Source: Cerioporus squamosus
Taxonomy: Eukaryota > Basidiomycota > Agaricomycetes > Polyporales > Polyporaceae
DNA: 64,000 nucleotides
Assembly (NCBI GenBank): GCA_022592435.1
Contig: JABYQS010000055.1
Location: 124,001-188,000, forward strand
Reading direction: 5' to 3'
The position numbers were made by a program, and so were the translations under genes. This document shows positions 32,765 to 44,907 of this stretch, piece after piece (position 1 is the stretch's first letter; each line of letters begins with the position of its first letter). The notes beneath the pieces are model-generated. The model was not told the DNA's origin, did not search any database, and was given only the letters and a program-made list of their open reading frames with translations.

Positions 32765-35206
32765 ATGAGCTCTGCCTTCTTCCCGTCCTACAAGCCCCAG
32801 GTCCTCTCCCGCACAGAGGGCTTCCACCTCCCGTCCCCCCCGCCCTCCAACAGCCCCCCGTCTCCCCCGGCGACCTCCCAGAACTCCTCGGGCTCGAACA
32901 ACTTCGACAACCTCTTCGTCCCGCCCCTCTTCACCGTCCCAGATCCGTTCCGCAAGTTCCCCGCACACAGCAGCAGCGACCAGAACGGCAGCAACATGGA
33001 CTTCTCAGACGAGCTGGCCTCGCTCATCGCGACCTCGCCCTCCCAGGGCCATCCCCACAACAACTCGCACGAACGCTCCACGCAGTCTCCTGGCGCGTAC
33101 GACGATTACCGATCCCATCATACCCACAACATCTTCGACATCTCCGCCCCCACCTCCCACCACCAATCGTCGCATCATAACCACTTTGGCCATCAGAACC
33201 CCTCCTTCTCCCTCCCGCCCGCGTCCTCGCTCCATTCCGCGAACATCCATGGCCCGTCCTCCGTGCACAGCACCCACCCGCTGCACGAGTTCTCTGCCCA
33301 CTCGCACTTCAACTCCACCGTCCCTGCCATCGGCTCCTCCATGCGCTACGAGCCCCCGTCGAACAACCCGTCCTCGCCGACGTCCGCGAACGGGAACAAC
33401 CCCTTTGCGGGCGGCGAGCCCTCGTCCTTCTCCTCGCACATGTCCAATCTCTCCGGCATCTCCTCCTTCTCGAACCTCACCGCGCAGTCCGACTTCCACC
33501 TCTCGCAGCCCCCACCAAACGGACAGCCGAACGGGCAGCGCCAGACCCCGTCGCCCGTCTCCGCGAACGGCGCAGGCACCGAGTTCTCGAGGAGCCGATC
33601 GCGCTCGCGCGCGCCACCCAACGCGATGGACCCCGCAAACCCCCCGAGCACCAACGGCGGCCCGGCCCGCCGCACCCGCACCAAGCGCAACAGCGTCTCG
33701 AGCGTATCGCCGCCCCCACTGCACCGCGGCCACACCCAGCCCCTCGTTATTCCCAACGGCTCAAACGGCGCTGGCCGGGGTCCCGCGAGCCCCCTCAGCC
33801 TGCACACGAGCGGCTGGTTCATGCCTCAGGGCCAGGGGAACGAGTTCGGTCTCCCGACGCCAGAGAGTGTGCATGGTGCGTTCCATACAGTATCTCATGT
33901 AGCGCACATCCCGCCAATCTAAATTGTTTTTCTTGTGCACCAGGCTTCAGCGCGTTCAACGGCGGTGCCAGTTTGGGCAGCGTCGGGCTCGGTGTCAGTC
34001 CCAAGGAGGTCAATGTGCCCGGGATGGGCATCGTGGGCATGCAGAAGGGCGGAGAGACCCCGCCAGACGATATCGCGACGAAACAGTGCGTTTGTCCTGC
34101 TTGCTTCCTCTGCGCGACGTGATGGCTCATCGATGTGTCACACGCTCCCACTCTAACCCCCGCTGTTCATTGTCTGTGCTTCTCCCGATGACGTATGGCG
34201 GGAACACAGGGCGATAATCGCGAACGAGAAGCGGCGGCGAAGGCGCGAGTCGCACAACGCCGTCGAGCGCAGGCGGAGGGACAACATCAACGAGAAGATC
34301 TCCGAGCTTGCCACGCTCATTCCCGAGTGTCTCCTCGACCCGAACGGTGCGTCCTCTTCTTGCGTCTTGTGCTCGCGCGGCCTCGGGACTGATAGCGCGC
34401 CGCAAATAGCTACTATGACGATGCCCGCATCGCTCTCTGCAGCATCGGGCGAAGACCTTCTCTTCGGCGTCACCATCAACACCTCCGCGGAGAAAAAGGA
34501 GGGCTCGGGCAGTGCCGAGCCCGAGGACGTGCCCAACACGCCCACGACGACGACCGGCGCGAGCGCCGCGAACGGCGGCACCGACGCGAGCAACGCCGTC
34601 AAGGCGAACAAGGGCATGATCCTCCGCAAGAGCGTCGAGTATATCCGCTACCTGCAGCAGCTCGTGAGCGCGCAGGCGAACCGGAACCGCGACCTCGAGC
34701 AGCAGCTGCAGGCGTTCCGCAGCGGCAACGCGCCGGCGTCGCCCGTCGGGACGGTCGACGGCGACGGCGAGATGAAGCTGCACGACGAGGTCGACGGCCT
34801 CGGGCTCCTGGGCGGCAGCGCGAACTTGAACGGGTCGTCCTCCTCACAAACGAACGGGCGCCCGCGCCGCGGGAGCATCCGCAAGAGCTTCCACGGGTTC
34901 GACCTGCCGAGCGTGGGCGAGGAGATGGACCAGGATACGGAGCACGGGGACCACGCGATGGAGCGGCCCGGCACGGGGGTCTCGCCAGGGAGCAGCATGG
35001 ACGACGATCTGGACGACGAGGGCGACGATGGAGACGAGGGCGAGGACGACGGGGACGAGGAGATGGAGATCGAGCGCGGGCGCAAGGGGCGCGACGGCCG
35101 GCCGGTGGGCAAGCGTGTGGGGCGGAAGGGGAAGAGCGTGAGCGTCGGGGCGGGTGTCAAGGTCAAGAAGGAGGCGGACCGCGCGGACGGCATGGAGGTT
35201 TCATAA
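32765..35206 (+). CDS. bHLH transcription factor
   Basis: Four exons (32765-33875, 33944-34085, 34210-34346, 34443-35206) sum to 717 aa. The long N-terminal half is Ser/Pro/His/Asn-rich and probably disordered. The basic region and helix 1 (RRRRRESHNAVERRRRDNIN, then EKISELATLIPECLLD) sit at about residues 425-460. A gap follows, then helix 2 (KGMILRKSVEYIRYLQQLV) and a short leucine/glutamine coiled coil. The His-Glu-Arg pattern in the basic region predicts binding to CANNTG/CACGTG E-boxes. The C terminus is acidic with basic KR clusters. It resembles the USF/TFE-like fungal bHLH factors; the closest fungal role is not clear to me. The acceptor of intron 3 may alternatively be at 34409, adding 11 in-frame residues. 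Confidence 0.92.
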
Positions 35207-36340
35207 GGTTCGCAGTGGGCGGATGACGGCGGCGTCGTTCGTTCGTCCGTCCGTCTCTGCCTCTCCGTCGTCGGGCGCCGCCTCTCCCACACCGCTCTCG
35301 CTGTCGGCGTGCCCGCAACGCAAAACGCTCGGCCCTCGCCCCGCTCGCTTTTCTTGGTCCTTGCCTTGGTCGATGCCTGTCATGACGCACATGCCTTTTC
35401 ACGCTTCACGCCCTCAGCTTCACTCACGTTCGTGCTCCCTTGCTTCCGTGCCCGTGCCCGCGTCCGTCTCTTCTCTCGCCGTGTAGCCCTGTTGCGTTCC
35501 GTCTGCCCTCCCCCATATCATGTCGCATATCTGCATATCCCCCTTCTCACGATTTCCCCCCACCCATGGCCTGTCACGCATGCGCTTACCGCACCCGACG
35601 CATATTGCACTTGTCCCCCTTGTGCTCCATCCGCTCCTCCCCTCCCCTTCCTCGCACGTAGCTGCCGCCCCTCCCCTGCCATTCCCCTCCCCCCACACGT
35701 AGTTGTTGCCGTTGTTCTCCCATTGCTCGATCTCATGTCTCTCCTCTCCCCCCTATTTGCCTACTCACGCTCTTCGCTCTCGACTGACCCGATCCACCGA
35801 TTATCCGATTGACTGACAGCTTCGCCTCTGTGCGTTCCCGGAGTGCCCGAAGTTATCCCTTCAATTCGCTGTATCTCTATAATCTCTTTCCTCTCTCTCT
35901 CTGTCTATTATCCTTTCCGTCCGCCCCTCTCTCTGTCCGTACGCTTCTCTCCTCCCTCTCATTCTCACTCTCTTGATCTCGATCTCCCCTACTACTTACT
36001 GCTGCTCGGTCCATGGCCTCTCTGTATATCCATCCACCATGCATCCGTTTCGATGACGACCATGACGATGACCGACCACGACGAGTCTTGCGTTTCGTTG
36101 GTGTTATATGTGGCCTCCCTCCCCTGTGTACTAGTACCTATAGTTGGCATCTTGCAGACTCTCCGAGGACCCGTGGCCTGCCCTCACTCGACTCGAGCGA
36201 CGAGACGAGGAGAGAGAGAGGCGAAAAGAATGATACGCGTACAGTTAATCGAGGCAGTTTATCATCTCGCGTACATCCCTCGTGTGTTCGTCTGCTCGCG
36301 CTCCAGCTGGCCCAGTCAGTACTAAGTGACTGGTAGGTAT
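35207..36340. other. 3' flank of the bHLH gene, strongly pyrimidine-rich
   Basis: From about 35440 to 36000 the plus strand is dominated by C and T with runs such as CTCTCTCTCTCTGTC. It probably contains the 3' UTR and terminator. No gene is supported; the long frames here result from low stop-codon density in the biased sequence. Confidence 0.5.
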
Positions 36341-39300
36341 GAGTAAGTAGAGTATGTGACGGCGTGTTCCTGGTTGCCGACTTGCCAATGCCATACAGTC
36401 CAGAGGACGTGCACCGTTCCTCCACCTGAAATATCCACCATACGCGATCCAGCTCCGGACACCCACCCACCCACACGCGCATCGCATGCAATGTATGTAG
36501 AGTAAGTATAGTCGTACACCCGAGCATTAACCTCCACGGTGATACAGCGAAGGTTACCACAAAATTATTGCGACGTTTGCCCGGCGTTTGGAAAGCATGC
36601 GTGATGACTGACTGAATGGGCCTGCCCCCGGGCCAAGATGCCACCCCCAACGGTCAACCAACCACACGGCAGGCGGTGGGAGCCCCTGAGCTTGCTCGGG
36701 GATCCGAGTCCTTCTGTGAAGTCTGCATGCGTCGAGTGGCCTTGCGCGCGCACAGTTTGGTGGCCGGAGAGTGGGAGGCCTCTGTCGACGTATGGAATCT
36801 GGATGCAATTGATGCGTTCGTTCATGTTCGACTGGCGCACGGCGACTGAATGGGGAGGAACCCAAGGGCTTCCCGGGCGTTGATGCAGATGACCGTGACG
36901 CACGATCGACAGAGGAGGGGGCTTCTAGCCCTAACTTTGTGAGCTGCTTATGTGTGACTGAACGATGACGACGAATGAATGAATGAACGAATGAGCGTCG
37001 AGAGCCCGAACCCGAGAAGAGCTGGTTCTGGGAACGCGGGGCATGGCATGGCATGCGCTGCCGCGCGCTCTGGCCCGAGAGTCCTGGACGCGCGGGGGGT
37101 CGCATATGACCTCATGTCGAGCACCGAGGGAACATGGATCCATGGATCCCCGGTATGTTGCGAGAATCGCAAGTCGCCGTCTGCGTCGCGCGCTCGCTTG
37201 CTGCGTCGTGCGGCCGATCCATTTGCTTTTGCCCTTCATACTGCCACCGAGGGTCGACAGCCAGTCGCCGACATGGCGGATGCGCGTACGCATGCATTGA
37301 TGGCTTCCTGAGTGCTGCTGGGCGAGCTGGGCGAGTGGCAACTGCAGTGCGCACCGAGGCTGCGATTCGAGTTGGGGCCCACGGACCTCGAGGGGTGTTC
37401 ATCCGATGGTGCTGATCTGGTCGGATATAGCTGCAGCGTCGGGATCAGTACGTTCACCGCTCGGCGAATCATACTTGACGCACCTGTTTCGCCCTGATTG
37501 GCGTCCAAACTGTCCGATGGATCCAGAATGAGCAAGATGTCGAGTCCCGACACTGCCAGACGGCGGCTAGAGGATGGGTCGTACCAAGGGCCAACGGCGG
37601 TTGCGATCAGTCGCAGGCTTGCACTGACTGGATCCAAATCCCGACTCGAGCAAATCATCCACGGATCTCGCCACTGCGTTGTGATCAGACCTGCATGAAT
37701 GAAGGGAGCATGGCGACGGCGTAAGTAACCATCCTTCCTGGTACGCAATGTCGTGTTGTACGTACTCGCCCGTTACCCCGCTCACTCCGCTACCAAGCAT
37801 CGACGGAACTGACTCTGCCGACGGACCCCAATGTTTGGATCTTCACGTCTACCTGCACAGATGTTTGGGAATGGTTAGTCTGCAATTCATCTCTGCCGCA
37901 CGGATCCTGCAAATGCTATTCGCCGCCGGGGCATAGGCGTAGGAAGCGAGAGGAGCCATATGCTGCGCTGTACGGGCGCAAGCACTGCGTCCCGGACGCT
38001 GGGTCTCCATCACCATCATTACGCAGGTCTCATCACGGCGGGCGAGAGAGGAGTCTACTCGAGCCTCGCACTCGCAGTAAGTCAGGATTTGCTTGCCCCG
38101 CGTTCTTACGTGTGTATGCGCTCACCTCGGTGCTTATGTGTCGTCCCAAGCCAATTGCGGCTGCGGTATGACGGCCGTCCAGACCATAATGATGAAGTAC
38201 CCGGGGTCCGCTCCACATCCGAAGTTTCGACCGTCCTCCCTCTGGTCGTCTGCCAAGTCGTACGGTACTTATGCAGATGCCGACGACGCCTCGCCGACGG
38301 CTGGCACCAGCTCATGGCTCCCGGAGACGCTGGCCCGCGGGCACTGCCCATACCGCTCCTGTCGATTCCCTCGCCTGCGCACCCTGCAGAACACGAAGAC
38401 GGTTGTGGGGGCCCACGGACCACGGACCACGGCCCAAGCACTACACCCGGCCGCGGACCACGCCCCTTCTACCACGCACCATAAACTTCAAGCTTCACAA
38501 ATTCCGCAATCGAAGTCCTCCGTACACGCCTCTCGAAGGCTCGAAGCCACGAGCTCACGGCAGCACTCATTGCGCGCGGCAAGTCCTGTCATCTGGAGCC
38601 ACAGGCTGGGATGTGGACGTTGCCCGATCCGAAGACGATGTACTACTCGCGCCCCTGCAGGCCCCCCCTGTCCTTTGCCCAATGGCGCAGCAAGAGCGGG
38701 GTCATGACTGCGAGCGAGGAGAAGAGGGCGAGGCTTCGTTGGCTGGACGGGATCGACATGAGGCTAGCTACGGGCCCACCACAAAGAGCGAGTGGAAGCA
38801 CCGCGGCCTGACGTTCAACAGAACCCAGAACGGCTGACAGACGGGCGATTGATGGATGGGGCTTGCGAGGGCCTATGGGCATTGGGAATAGGAAGCAGGG
38901 ATAAGGGAACGAGGTGCGTTCGCAGCGCTCAGGCAGGAGCCTGTCCGAGTGGGCGTCAACCCCGACGGGCGGAGAGTGGGCGACACCGAAGATCCAGGCG
39001 GTCCGCGCGGACAGTGAGCCAGACATAGCACTTGTACCGCGCCGCGGCGGTGTGTCGTGCCGCCTGGAGGAACGAGCTTCGTCAAGGACTCCTATGACGT
39101 CTCCCGATGCCGCGACGGGACTTCGTGTGCGGTCCTGTGGCTGGCCGTTTCGCGGCAAGTGCTGCCGCGCTTCTTACTTTCTGCGGTGAGCCGCCGCGAC
39201 GTAACAAGGCTCTGCGAAGCGCGACACGGACGCCCGGCCATCCGTCTGCTGTCCACCAGAACTCCTCCTCGGCATAAGTGTGGTTCTATAGAACCCACCT

Positions 39301-41822
39301 CAGCATAAGTGATGTCGATGTCTAACTGGCAGCTCTCAGCCATGACGACCGGGGCGACTTACAGAACTCCAGACGTAACCCTCAAAATGGTCACCGTCGG
39401 CGGAGTGAGTCGCAGCCATGCAGTTCGTACGAGGAGCTGCTGTCGTGCAAAGTCAGCTATGCATGGGAGATTTGATGGCTGTTCGAAGTGTAATGCACGT
39501 GGAAGTAAGCCTGAATACGTACCTGTCGCTGGCTGAAGTGAGCGCATCGGGCCTGCTTGCCGGCAGGCAGAGCTGCGGGCCCGCGCTCCGCTGGGGCCGG
39601 CGAGATGTTATGTCACAGAAGATTCCAATGTGGGATTGGGGACCACTTCCACGGAAGGAGCTTGCGCTACGAGGCCCGCTTGTTCCCAGGGAGGATGCGT
39701 GCACCAGCGGGCGGTGGAGCAGAGCAGTCATCGACACCATGGAGAGCCTCGATGAGAGAATGAGGGTGAAGATGTAGCGTACTTATGCTTGAATCGTGAA
39801 GCCGTGCTGGGTCAACGGCGGCGGTCCAAGACGGCGGAGGCGGCATGGGACGAGAGTCCTAGGATGAAGCGCTGCAGGAGCGGAGTATGTGAGTGGCCTA
39901 TCACGTCCTGATGGGGTACGAGACCTCGAAGGCGTACTTGGAGAGGCAGTAAGGGTCCGGCGTATCGGACGGAGGGGACTCCGCCAGCGACTTGTCTTCA
40001 CCCACGGAGGGGCGGGCGGGGGTAGGGTGGGATTCCCCTTCGCGGCGATGGCACCACCATGTCGACGTACACGTTGCAAGCATCGCACGACAGGGACCCT
40101 TCCGCAGACAGGCAGTCCGCACTGATGGCGCAGGCAGAAGGAGGCTTCTGTCTACGCAAAGTCAACGTCACTGTCAAGCATCCACAAAACTAAAGACATG
40201 TACCTCGAGCACAGGCGATTAGGATACTTGCGGGCGGCCGTAAGAACCGCCGAGGGGACCAATCGTATCAGAACACTCCAGGATCAGCTTGGTGGGATCC
40301 CGTCATGGTAAGTTGACTAGGGTCGACTCTGCCATTGTGAACGAGATGTCGAGCGCAATTTAGCAGGAGTGGCCCAGAGGGGGAGGGTGGGACAGGAAGC
40401 TGTCCGGTGCCGAATGAACGCCTCGCGGGCCCAATGGCGATAAGAGAGCATCTAGTAGACGCCAACTTCCGAATGGGCGATGAGCCGATAACGGCGATCT
40501 TCCACGATGGGACGTGAAGAAAGACCCAGCGGGGACGGCGCTGCAGAAGGACGCCGGAAGCAAACTGGGAATGCGGGGCGCGAGTGTGGCGAGGTACGCG
40601 AGCGAAGCTCCAGTTCCAAGTCGCCAGAACGATACTGGCTCAGATGTCCTGCCTAGGCTCGGAGCTTGCTGGTCGTCTGCCCACCCGGCCGTCGTTCTTC
40701 GCCGCACCGTGGGACCGTATGCTCGTGAGTGTGGAGTAACTTGTAGCGTTGAGGCCTTACGCCGTTGTCAACATGAGGGTTATTTTCTTGTTGATGCCGG
40801 CAAGAGTTACGTGTCGGTAGGCAGATCGCAGCGGCGGGCGGAGGTTGAAGAGCTGGCATACAATGACACGTCCACGTGCGGTTACGTGCTCATAGAGGAG
40901 TATGTCAGAGTAGAGCGACGGTGATAGAGAGACCAGTCCGTGGCGATGTGATCCCACAGAGAGGCTTGGATTACCGCATAAGTTAATCATGATAACTTCT
41001 ATTGCCAAGCTCGACGTACCTCCTGGGCAAGCACACAAGCGCAGCTGTGAGGCGGGGCTTTCCCTCGACGGTGGGATTCCGCAGATTATGTGCCAAGCTA
41101 GGCTTGATTTGTAGACGAACTACAATTCCTGGAGAGAGACTGTAGCGGAAGTAGGGGGCGAGATGAAGTGCACTCACTGTATGCGCCAGAGGGGACGGCC
41201 ATCATCCATGCGACAGTGAAGTGCTCATGTCCTTCCCGAGTTCTGACGTGGAGCAGGCCTCCGGCTTGAAATGAGTATCGCATGGACAGTATGATCGAGT
41301 CTATGTATATGTATGTGCCGGGGCACGCTCTCGTCCGACCTGACGCCGACGTGTTCAGTAACCAGAGCCAACTATGGCAGTGTAGAGTACAACGCTGCTG
41401 TCTCGCTGCGAGGCAAGGAGATTGCGGTCAGAATTATTACTACTGCACATAGTTTTCCAGACGTACCTCCCTAATCACCGCCGCATTGCCTCTTGGTGCT
41501 CTCTTCGAGAGACAACGCCCGTCCAGCTGTACCTAGCCACGCTCCCCAGAGCACAGAAAGCTAATTGCCTACACTCCACAACCACTGTTGAGGTCAATCT
41601 CATGTGGGGACGGATTTTGTTCGCTCTTGTACCTCTTCTGCACGTCGTCCTTCTGCCTATCGCTCAGATTCCAGGCATCGTTGGGGGTAGAAAGCTGACA
41701 GCTCCAACGCAGAGAGATCATAGGTGTCGACCAGCAACGGAGGAGTTCACGGAGGACATGGCGGTTGGAAGTAAAGTCGGGTGCCGGTGCAGGTAGCGCC
41801 CTTCGCTGTGGACGCGTCACCG
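36341..41822. other. Gene-poor 5.5 kb region
   Basis: No gene with family support on either strand. Small features only: GAAT-type repeats at about 36974-36995, a GCATGGCATGGCATGC word near 37042, and GC-rich unstructured sequence. Open frames of up to about 200 codons are present but have no conserved motifs and no consistent splicing. Confidence 0.4.
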
Positions 41823-41935
41823 CGCCACACCACGTGACCGTCGCGTCGCGTCTGTGGCCCAGGCGAGTTTGCCTTGCGCCACCGCGAATCGCTGTTGTCA
41901 CTCCTGCCCATTGACAAGGTAACCAAGATATTCAG
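41823..41935 (+). promoter_or_regulatory. Conserved upstream block of APH copy C
   Basis: Read on the minus strand, this carries the same words as the blocks at 691-803 and 3187-3305, including GACGCGACGCGACGGTCACGTG with its E-box. It lies 128-240 bp upstream of the copy C start, so the promoter was duplicated together with the gene. Confidence 0.5.
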
Positions 41936-42062
41936 TTTATGAGAGTCTGCCCTCTCTAATTTGTTGAAGTTTGACTTTCAGATCTCGAAGGTAATCTCGG
42001 CGACGCTTCCACGCCGGGGCTCATACAGAAGGTACCGAGAACTCAGCAGACACGCACGATCG

Positions 42063-43137
42063 ATGGCCTCAGAGTCAGACCGCCCGAGTCCGTGAGCACA
42101 TCAATACAAATCATATTGCGATGCGCCACTAACCCTCTTTGCAGAGATACTCAGAGTGGTGGAACACACGATCCGATTTTCGAACCACCGGAAGAAGCCA
42201 TAGCCAAGATCTTGCCGTTTCTCGTCGATGAACGAGAGCTCCGTATCCTCGGCCACTCCGTATTCGCCAACAACCTCTTCTACGACCTTGGCGATGGTCG
42301 TATCGTCAAGACAGGCGTTGATGCCTCTGACGACGAGGCGAAGGCTATGATGTTCGTGCGAGAGCACACAACCATCCCCGTTCCCGAAGTCCATATGGTG
42401 TTCCAGTACAACGGCGCTACCCACATAGTCATGGAACGTATTGACGGCGTTGCTCTTCGCGAGGCTGTCGATCATGACGAGACCGGATCTTCCAATCCGA
42501 ATGGCGCGCTGGTGACCGCTGGACAAGTAGTCTCCATCATGCAGCAGCTCAAGGGTTTCATCGCTGAGTTGAGAGAACTCGGACGTCGCTTCCCACAGGA
42601 GGAACCACAACTTCGGGTCGTGGCCAGAGGGTCCTTTCCGCAACTCGTACTTCCACGGCGCGTTTCCGCTGAAGCCATTTCAGTCCGTCGACGAGTTCCA
42701 CGTTTATTTCCTCGATCGTCTGCGGCGTCTGGGTAACCCCAGTCGAAGAGACCTACGACATGTTGGAGAGGGCTAGGAACGAGAGCGAGGAAAGCGCGCC
42801 CGTCCTTTCTCACGGAGACTTAGCCCCTTGAAATCTCCTCGTCAAGGATGGCCATATCCTTGCGATCGTCGACTGGGAGACGTTCGGCTGGTATCCGGAC
42901 TTCTGGGAGTATATGGGGGTGGGGAATGAGGCCACACCTCCCGCAACCTTCCAAGCTATCAAGACCGTTTTCGGAGACACTCCCTTCGTTTGTGAGACGT
43001 ATCGCTACGTTCACTCTTGTCTGACGTATCCGTTCTACTACCAGGTAAGTAGTAGGCGTTTTCTCAGTGTCACCACGTGAGTTGATCACATCATTCGCCA
43101 GAATCCCTGGAGCAAGGTGGTTACTTCGGAGATGTAG
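42063..43137 (+). pseudogene. Aminoglycoside phosphotransferase-like gene, copy C, decayed
   Basis: Same exon plan as copy B: exon 1 begins at 42063 (MASESDRP), an intron ends at about 42143, and a last short exon lies at 43102-43137. Homology to copy B continues to the end, but the frame is broken. There is a one-base shift after PQ at about 42611 and a second frameshift at about 42735. A TGA at about 42829 replaces the Arg of the catalytic-loop HGDLAPRN motif. The downstream DWETFGWYPDFWEY segment is preserved. This looks like a fairly recent pseudogene; no full-length kinase can be made from it as read. Confidence 0.85.
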
Positions 43138-43313
43138 CGGAGAGGCTGGCTCGATATCAGTGCTAATACAATCATTGGTACTACAAGTACACGTTCAGAC
43201 CGTCTTAAAGGTGCGCTCGCGCTACAGGTCGTCAGCGGCGCTGAAACCATTGGTCCCACTGGCAGGACGTGAGATTCTGTCTTCCGGTACTCTTTGCGAA
43301 GGTAAGTACGTAC

Positions 43314-43821
43314 CATGCGGCGCCCTCGCAACCACCTCGCTCCACTTTGCCTGGTCAATAATACGGTCCTGACAAATCTTGCACAGAAGGTCGATGATCC
43401 AGTTCTGGCAGTTCCAGTCGCCGTTCGGCTTTGCAACGCCCACCGTCCACGCGAGAGCCTCGATCCGCCGCCTGACAGCGGGACTCATGTAACCAAGAGA
43501 GACATGCTGAGCTCCGCGCTTGGCTTCTCCCACAGTCTTCGTCTCTGGACCCCAGTAGACGTAGCGCTTCCGAAGACGCGGGTCGTAAGAGGTGTCCAAG
43601 GTGACAACATGAAGGTGCTTCCAACCACCTGCATCGACTCGCCACGACAAGCTCCAGTGGGCATCGCGTGGGGTGCGAATCAGTCCAGGAATGGGAGGGA
43701 AGACCATTACAACGACTTCCCGATCCACGTTCGTGTCTCGGGCCAGGTGGCCGTTACTAATGGGGGGAGGATTGCGGAGACCAAGCCTGCCCTGCTCGGG
43801 TAAGTACTCAACGGGTGCCAT
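43314..43821 (-). CDS. Small HWS...NCQxW family protein, copy 2, main exon
   Basis: The start at 43821 (MAPVEYLPEQGR) matches copy 1. The main exon is open and ends at a GTACGT donor at the same codon as in copy 1. The short C-terminal exon is not settled; one acceptor at 43258 gives an open but unrelated tail. The motifs HWSLSW, HLHV, YVYWG and WNCQNWI are intact. It is convergent with APH copy C, mirroring the copy 1/copy B pair in inverted orientation. Function unknown. Confidence 0.6.
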
Positions 43822-43950
43822 GGTGGAGCTGATTCCTTGGAGGTAGAGGTTAGTTTCCGTCACTCGAGGACAAGTATGAGCAGACTCACTGCGAATGACT
43901 CCCAGTCAGTAGTTGCGGTTGAAACCTGCAAATCAAGTACAACCGGGGAG

Positions 43951-43961
43951 TGTCTTATATA
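43951..43961 (-). promoter_or_regulatory. TATA box of NCQxW copy 2
   Basis: TATATAAGACA on the minus strand, about 135 bp before the start at 43821, identical to the core at 1173 before copy 1. Confidence 0.55.
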
Positions 43962-44044
43962 TCGAACACCCTAACCACCGCCCTCCCCGCCATCATGGCC
44001 GGGCCCACGAGGCATCACGCACGTACATGGTTGGGTGAGTGCCC

Positions 44045-44052
44045 GCCGCTTC
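44045..44052 (+). repeat. Target-site duplication of the foldback element, left
   Basis: GCCGCTTC, repeated at 44908-44915. The unduplicated counterpart in the paralogous locus is at about 1083-1090 (GAAGCCGC on the opposite strand). Confidence 0.7.
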
Positions 44053-44239
44053 CATTAGTATCAGCTACCCTAAATAATTTGACGCGCTTAGTTAAGGTGG
44101 AAGCCGAATCATTTGGGCCCTTAGTTAAGGGAGGCGCCTAATCGGCCAAATATTTGGTCGATCTCCTGTGATCGTACGGGACAGATATTCAACAAATATT
44201 TCGTCAGGTGGAGAGAAGCGTAAAAGCGAGCTAAAAATG

Positions 44240-44318
44240 CACCCGAAGGGAATTGAACCAGCGATTAAATGACCATATAAAGAACTTTCACCACTTAGTC
44301 CAACTGCGCCATAGGACT
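44240..44318 (-). other. tRNA-like Pol III box unit, left copy
   Basis: On the minus strand an A-box-like TGGCGCAGTTGG (44300-44311) and a B-box-like GGTTCAATTCC (44249-44259) are 40 nt apart. The acceptor-stem ends do not pair, so this is a tRNA-derived remnant, not a functional tRNA. Confidence 0.5.
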
Positions 44319-44554
44319 ATTTGAGTGTACTGAATCGCAACGTCCCCGATGGCAATCCGCCACTTCAACGAGCCGCTAAGTACATGCGCATTGTCTATCA
44401 TCTTATCCTGTTTACAACTGACTGTTATGTTCAATTTTTCCATACATAAGGTGCTTGTGCATGTCGTTATTCCAGCCCAAATAGACAGTCTTGATGTCAA
44501 TGCGATATATACAGTTACTTACTCTTTCCATGTATCGAACACTTACCCTCAGTA

Positions 44555-44601
44555 ATAAGTACAATCATCTACGGCCGAACCGGGTTCGGCCGTAGATGAT
44601 T
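44555..44601. repeat. Perfect 23-bp-arm palindrome
   Basis: GTACAATCATCTACGGCCG...: 23-nt arms around a single G, fully complementary. It sits between the two inverted halves of the foldback element and may mark the junction of two inverted monomers. Confidence 0.85.
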
Positions 44602-44654
44602 GTACGCAGAACGCCAATGGGATATATATCTTCGTAAAGACAGCCATAGAAAGC

Positions 44655-44740
44655 CCTGGTGGCCTAGTTGGATGGTGTCTTGTGTGCTTTCTTTAGGCCC
44701 AGGTTCAATCTTCTTGTGTGCATTTTTAGGTCGCCTTTTG
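44655..44740 (+). other. tRNA-like Pol III box unit, right copy
   Basis: A-box-like TGGCCTAGTTGG (44660-44671) and B-box-like GGTTCAATC (44702-44710), followed by GTGTGCATTTTTAGGTCGCC. The left copy continues the same way (GTGCATTTTTAGCTCGC on the minus strand), so the two are inverted homologues. Confidence 0.5.
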
Positions 44741-44907
44741 GGCTTATTTCCTGCGTACGAAATATTTGGCCAATATTTGCCGCCTGCGATCTTACGAGAG
44801 CGCCCAAATATTTGGGCCATTAGACGCCGCCCTTAACTAAGGGCCCAAATTATACGGTTTCCACCTTAACTAAGGGCGTCAAATAATTGAGGTCAACTGA
44901 AGTCACT

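Larger units (their letters stand above)
44053..44907. mobile_element. Non-autonomous foldback element, 855 bp, inserted in the NCQxW copy 2 promoter region
   Basis: The element is flanked by the 8 bp direct repeat GCCGCTTC. The outer ~110 bp at each side are inverted: TTTGACGCGCTTAGTTAAGGTGGAA at the left matches the reverse complement at the right, and both arms contain TTTGGGCCCTTAGTTAAGGG. Further in, both halves contain a diverged unit in inverted orientation with Pol III-like A and B boxes followed by GTGCATTTTTAG. A perfect palindrome lies near the middle. It has no coding capacity. The 8 bp duplication fits hAT-like or KDZ-like mobilisation; the parent element is not in this window. 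Confidence 0.7.

Noticed and set aside
33005..33733. 242-codon minus-strand frame
   Set aside because: Antisense of the low-complexity N-terminal half of the bHLH gene.
38093..38707. 204-codon plus-strand frame in the gene-poor region
   Set aside because: No motif, no paralogue, and composition like surrounding non-coding DNA.
44240..44318. Functional tRNA gene
   Set aside because: A and B boxes are present but the acceptor ends do not pair and the T-stem is poor; an inverted homologue lies in the same mobile element.
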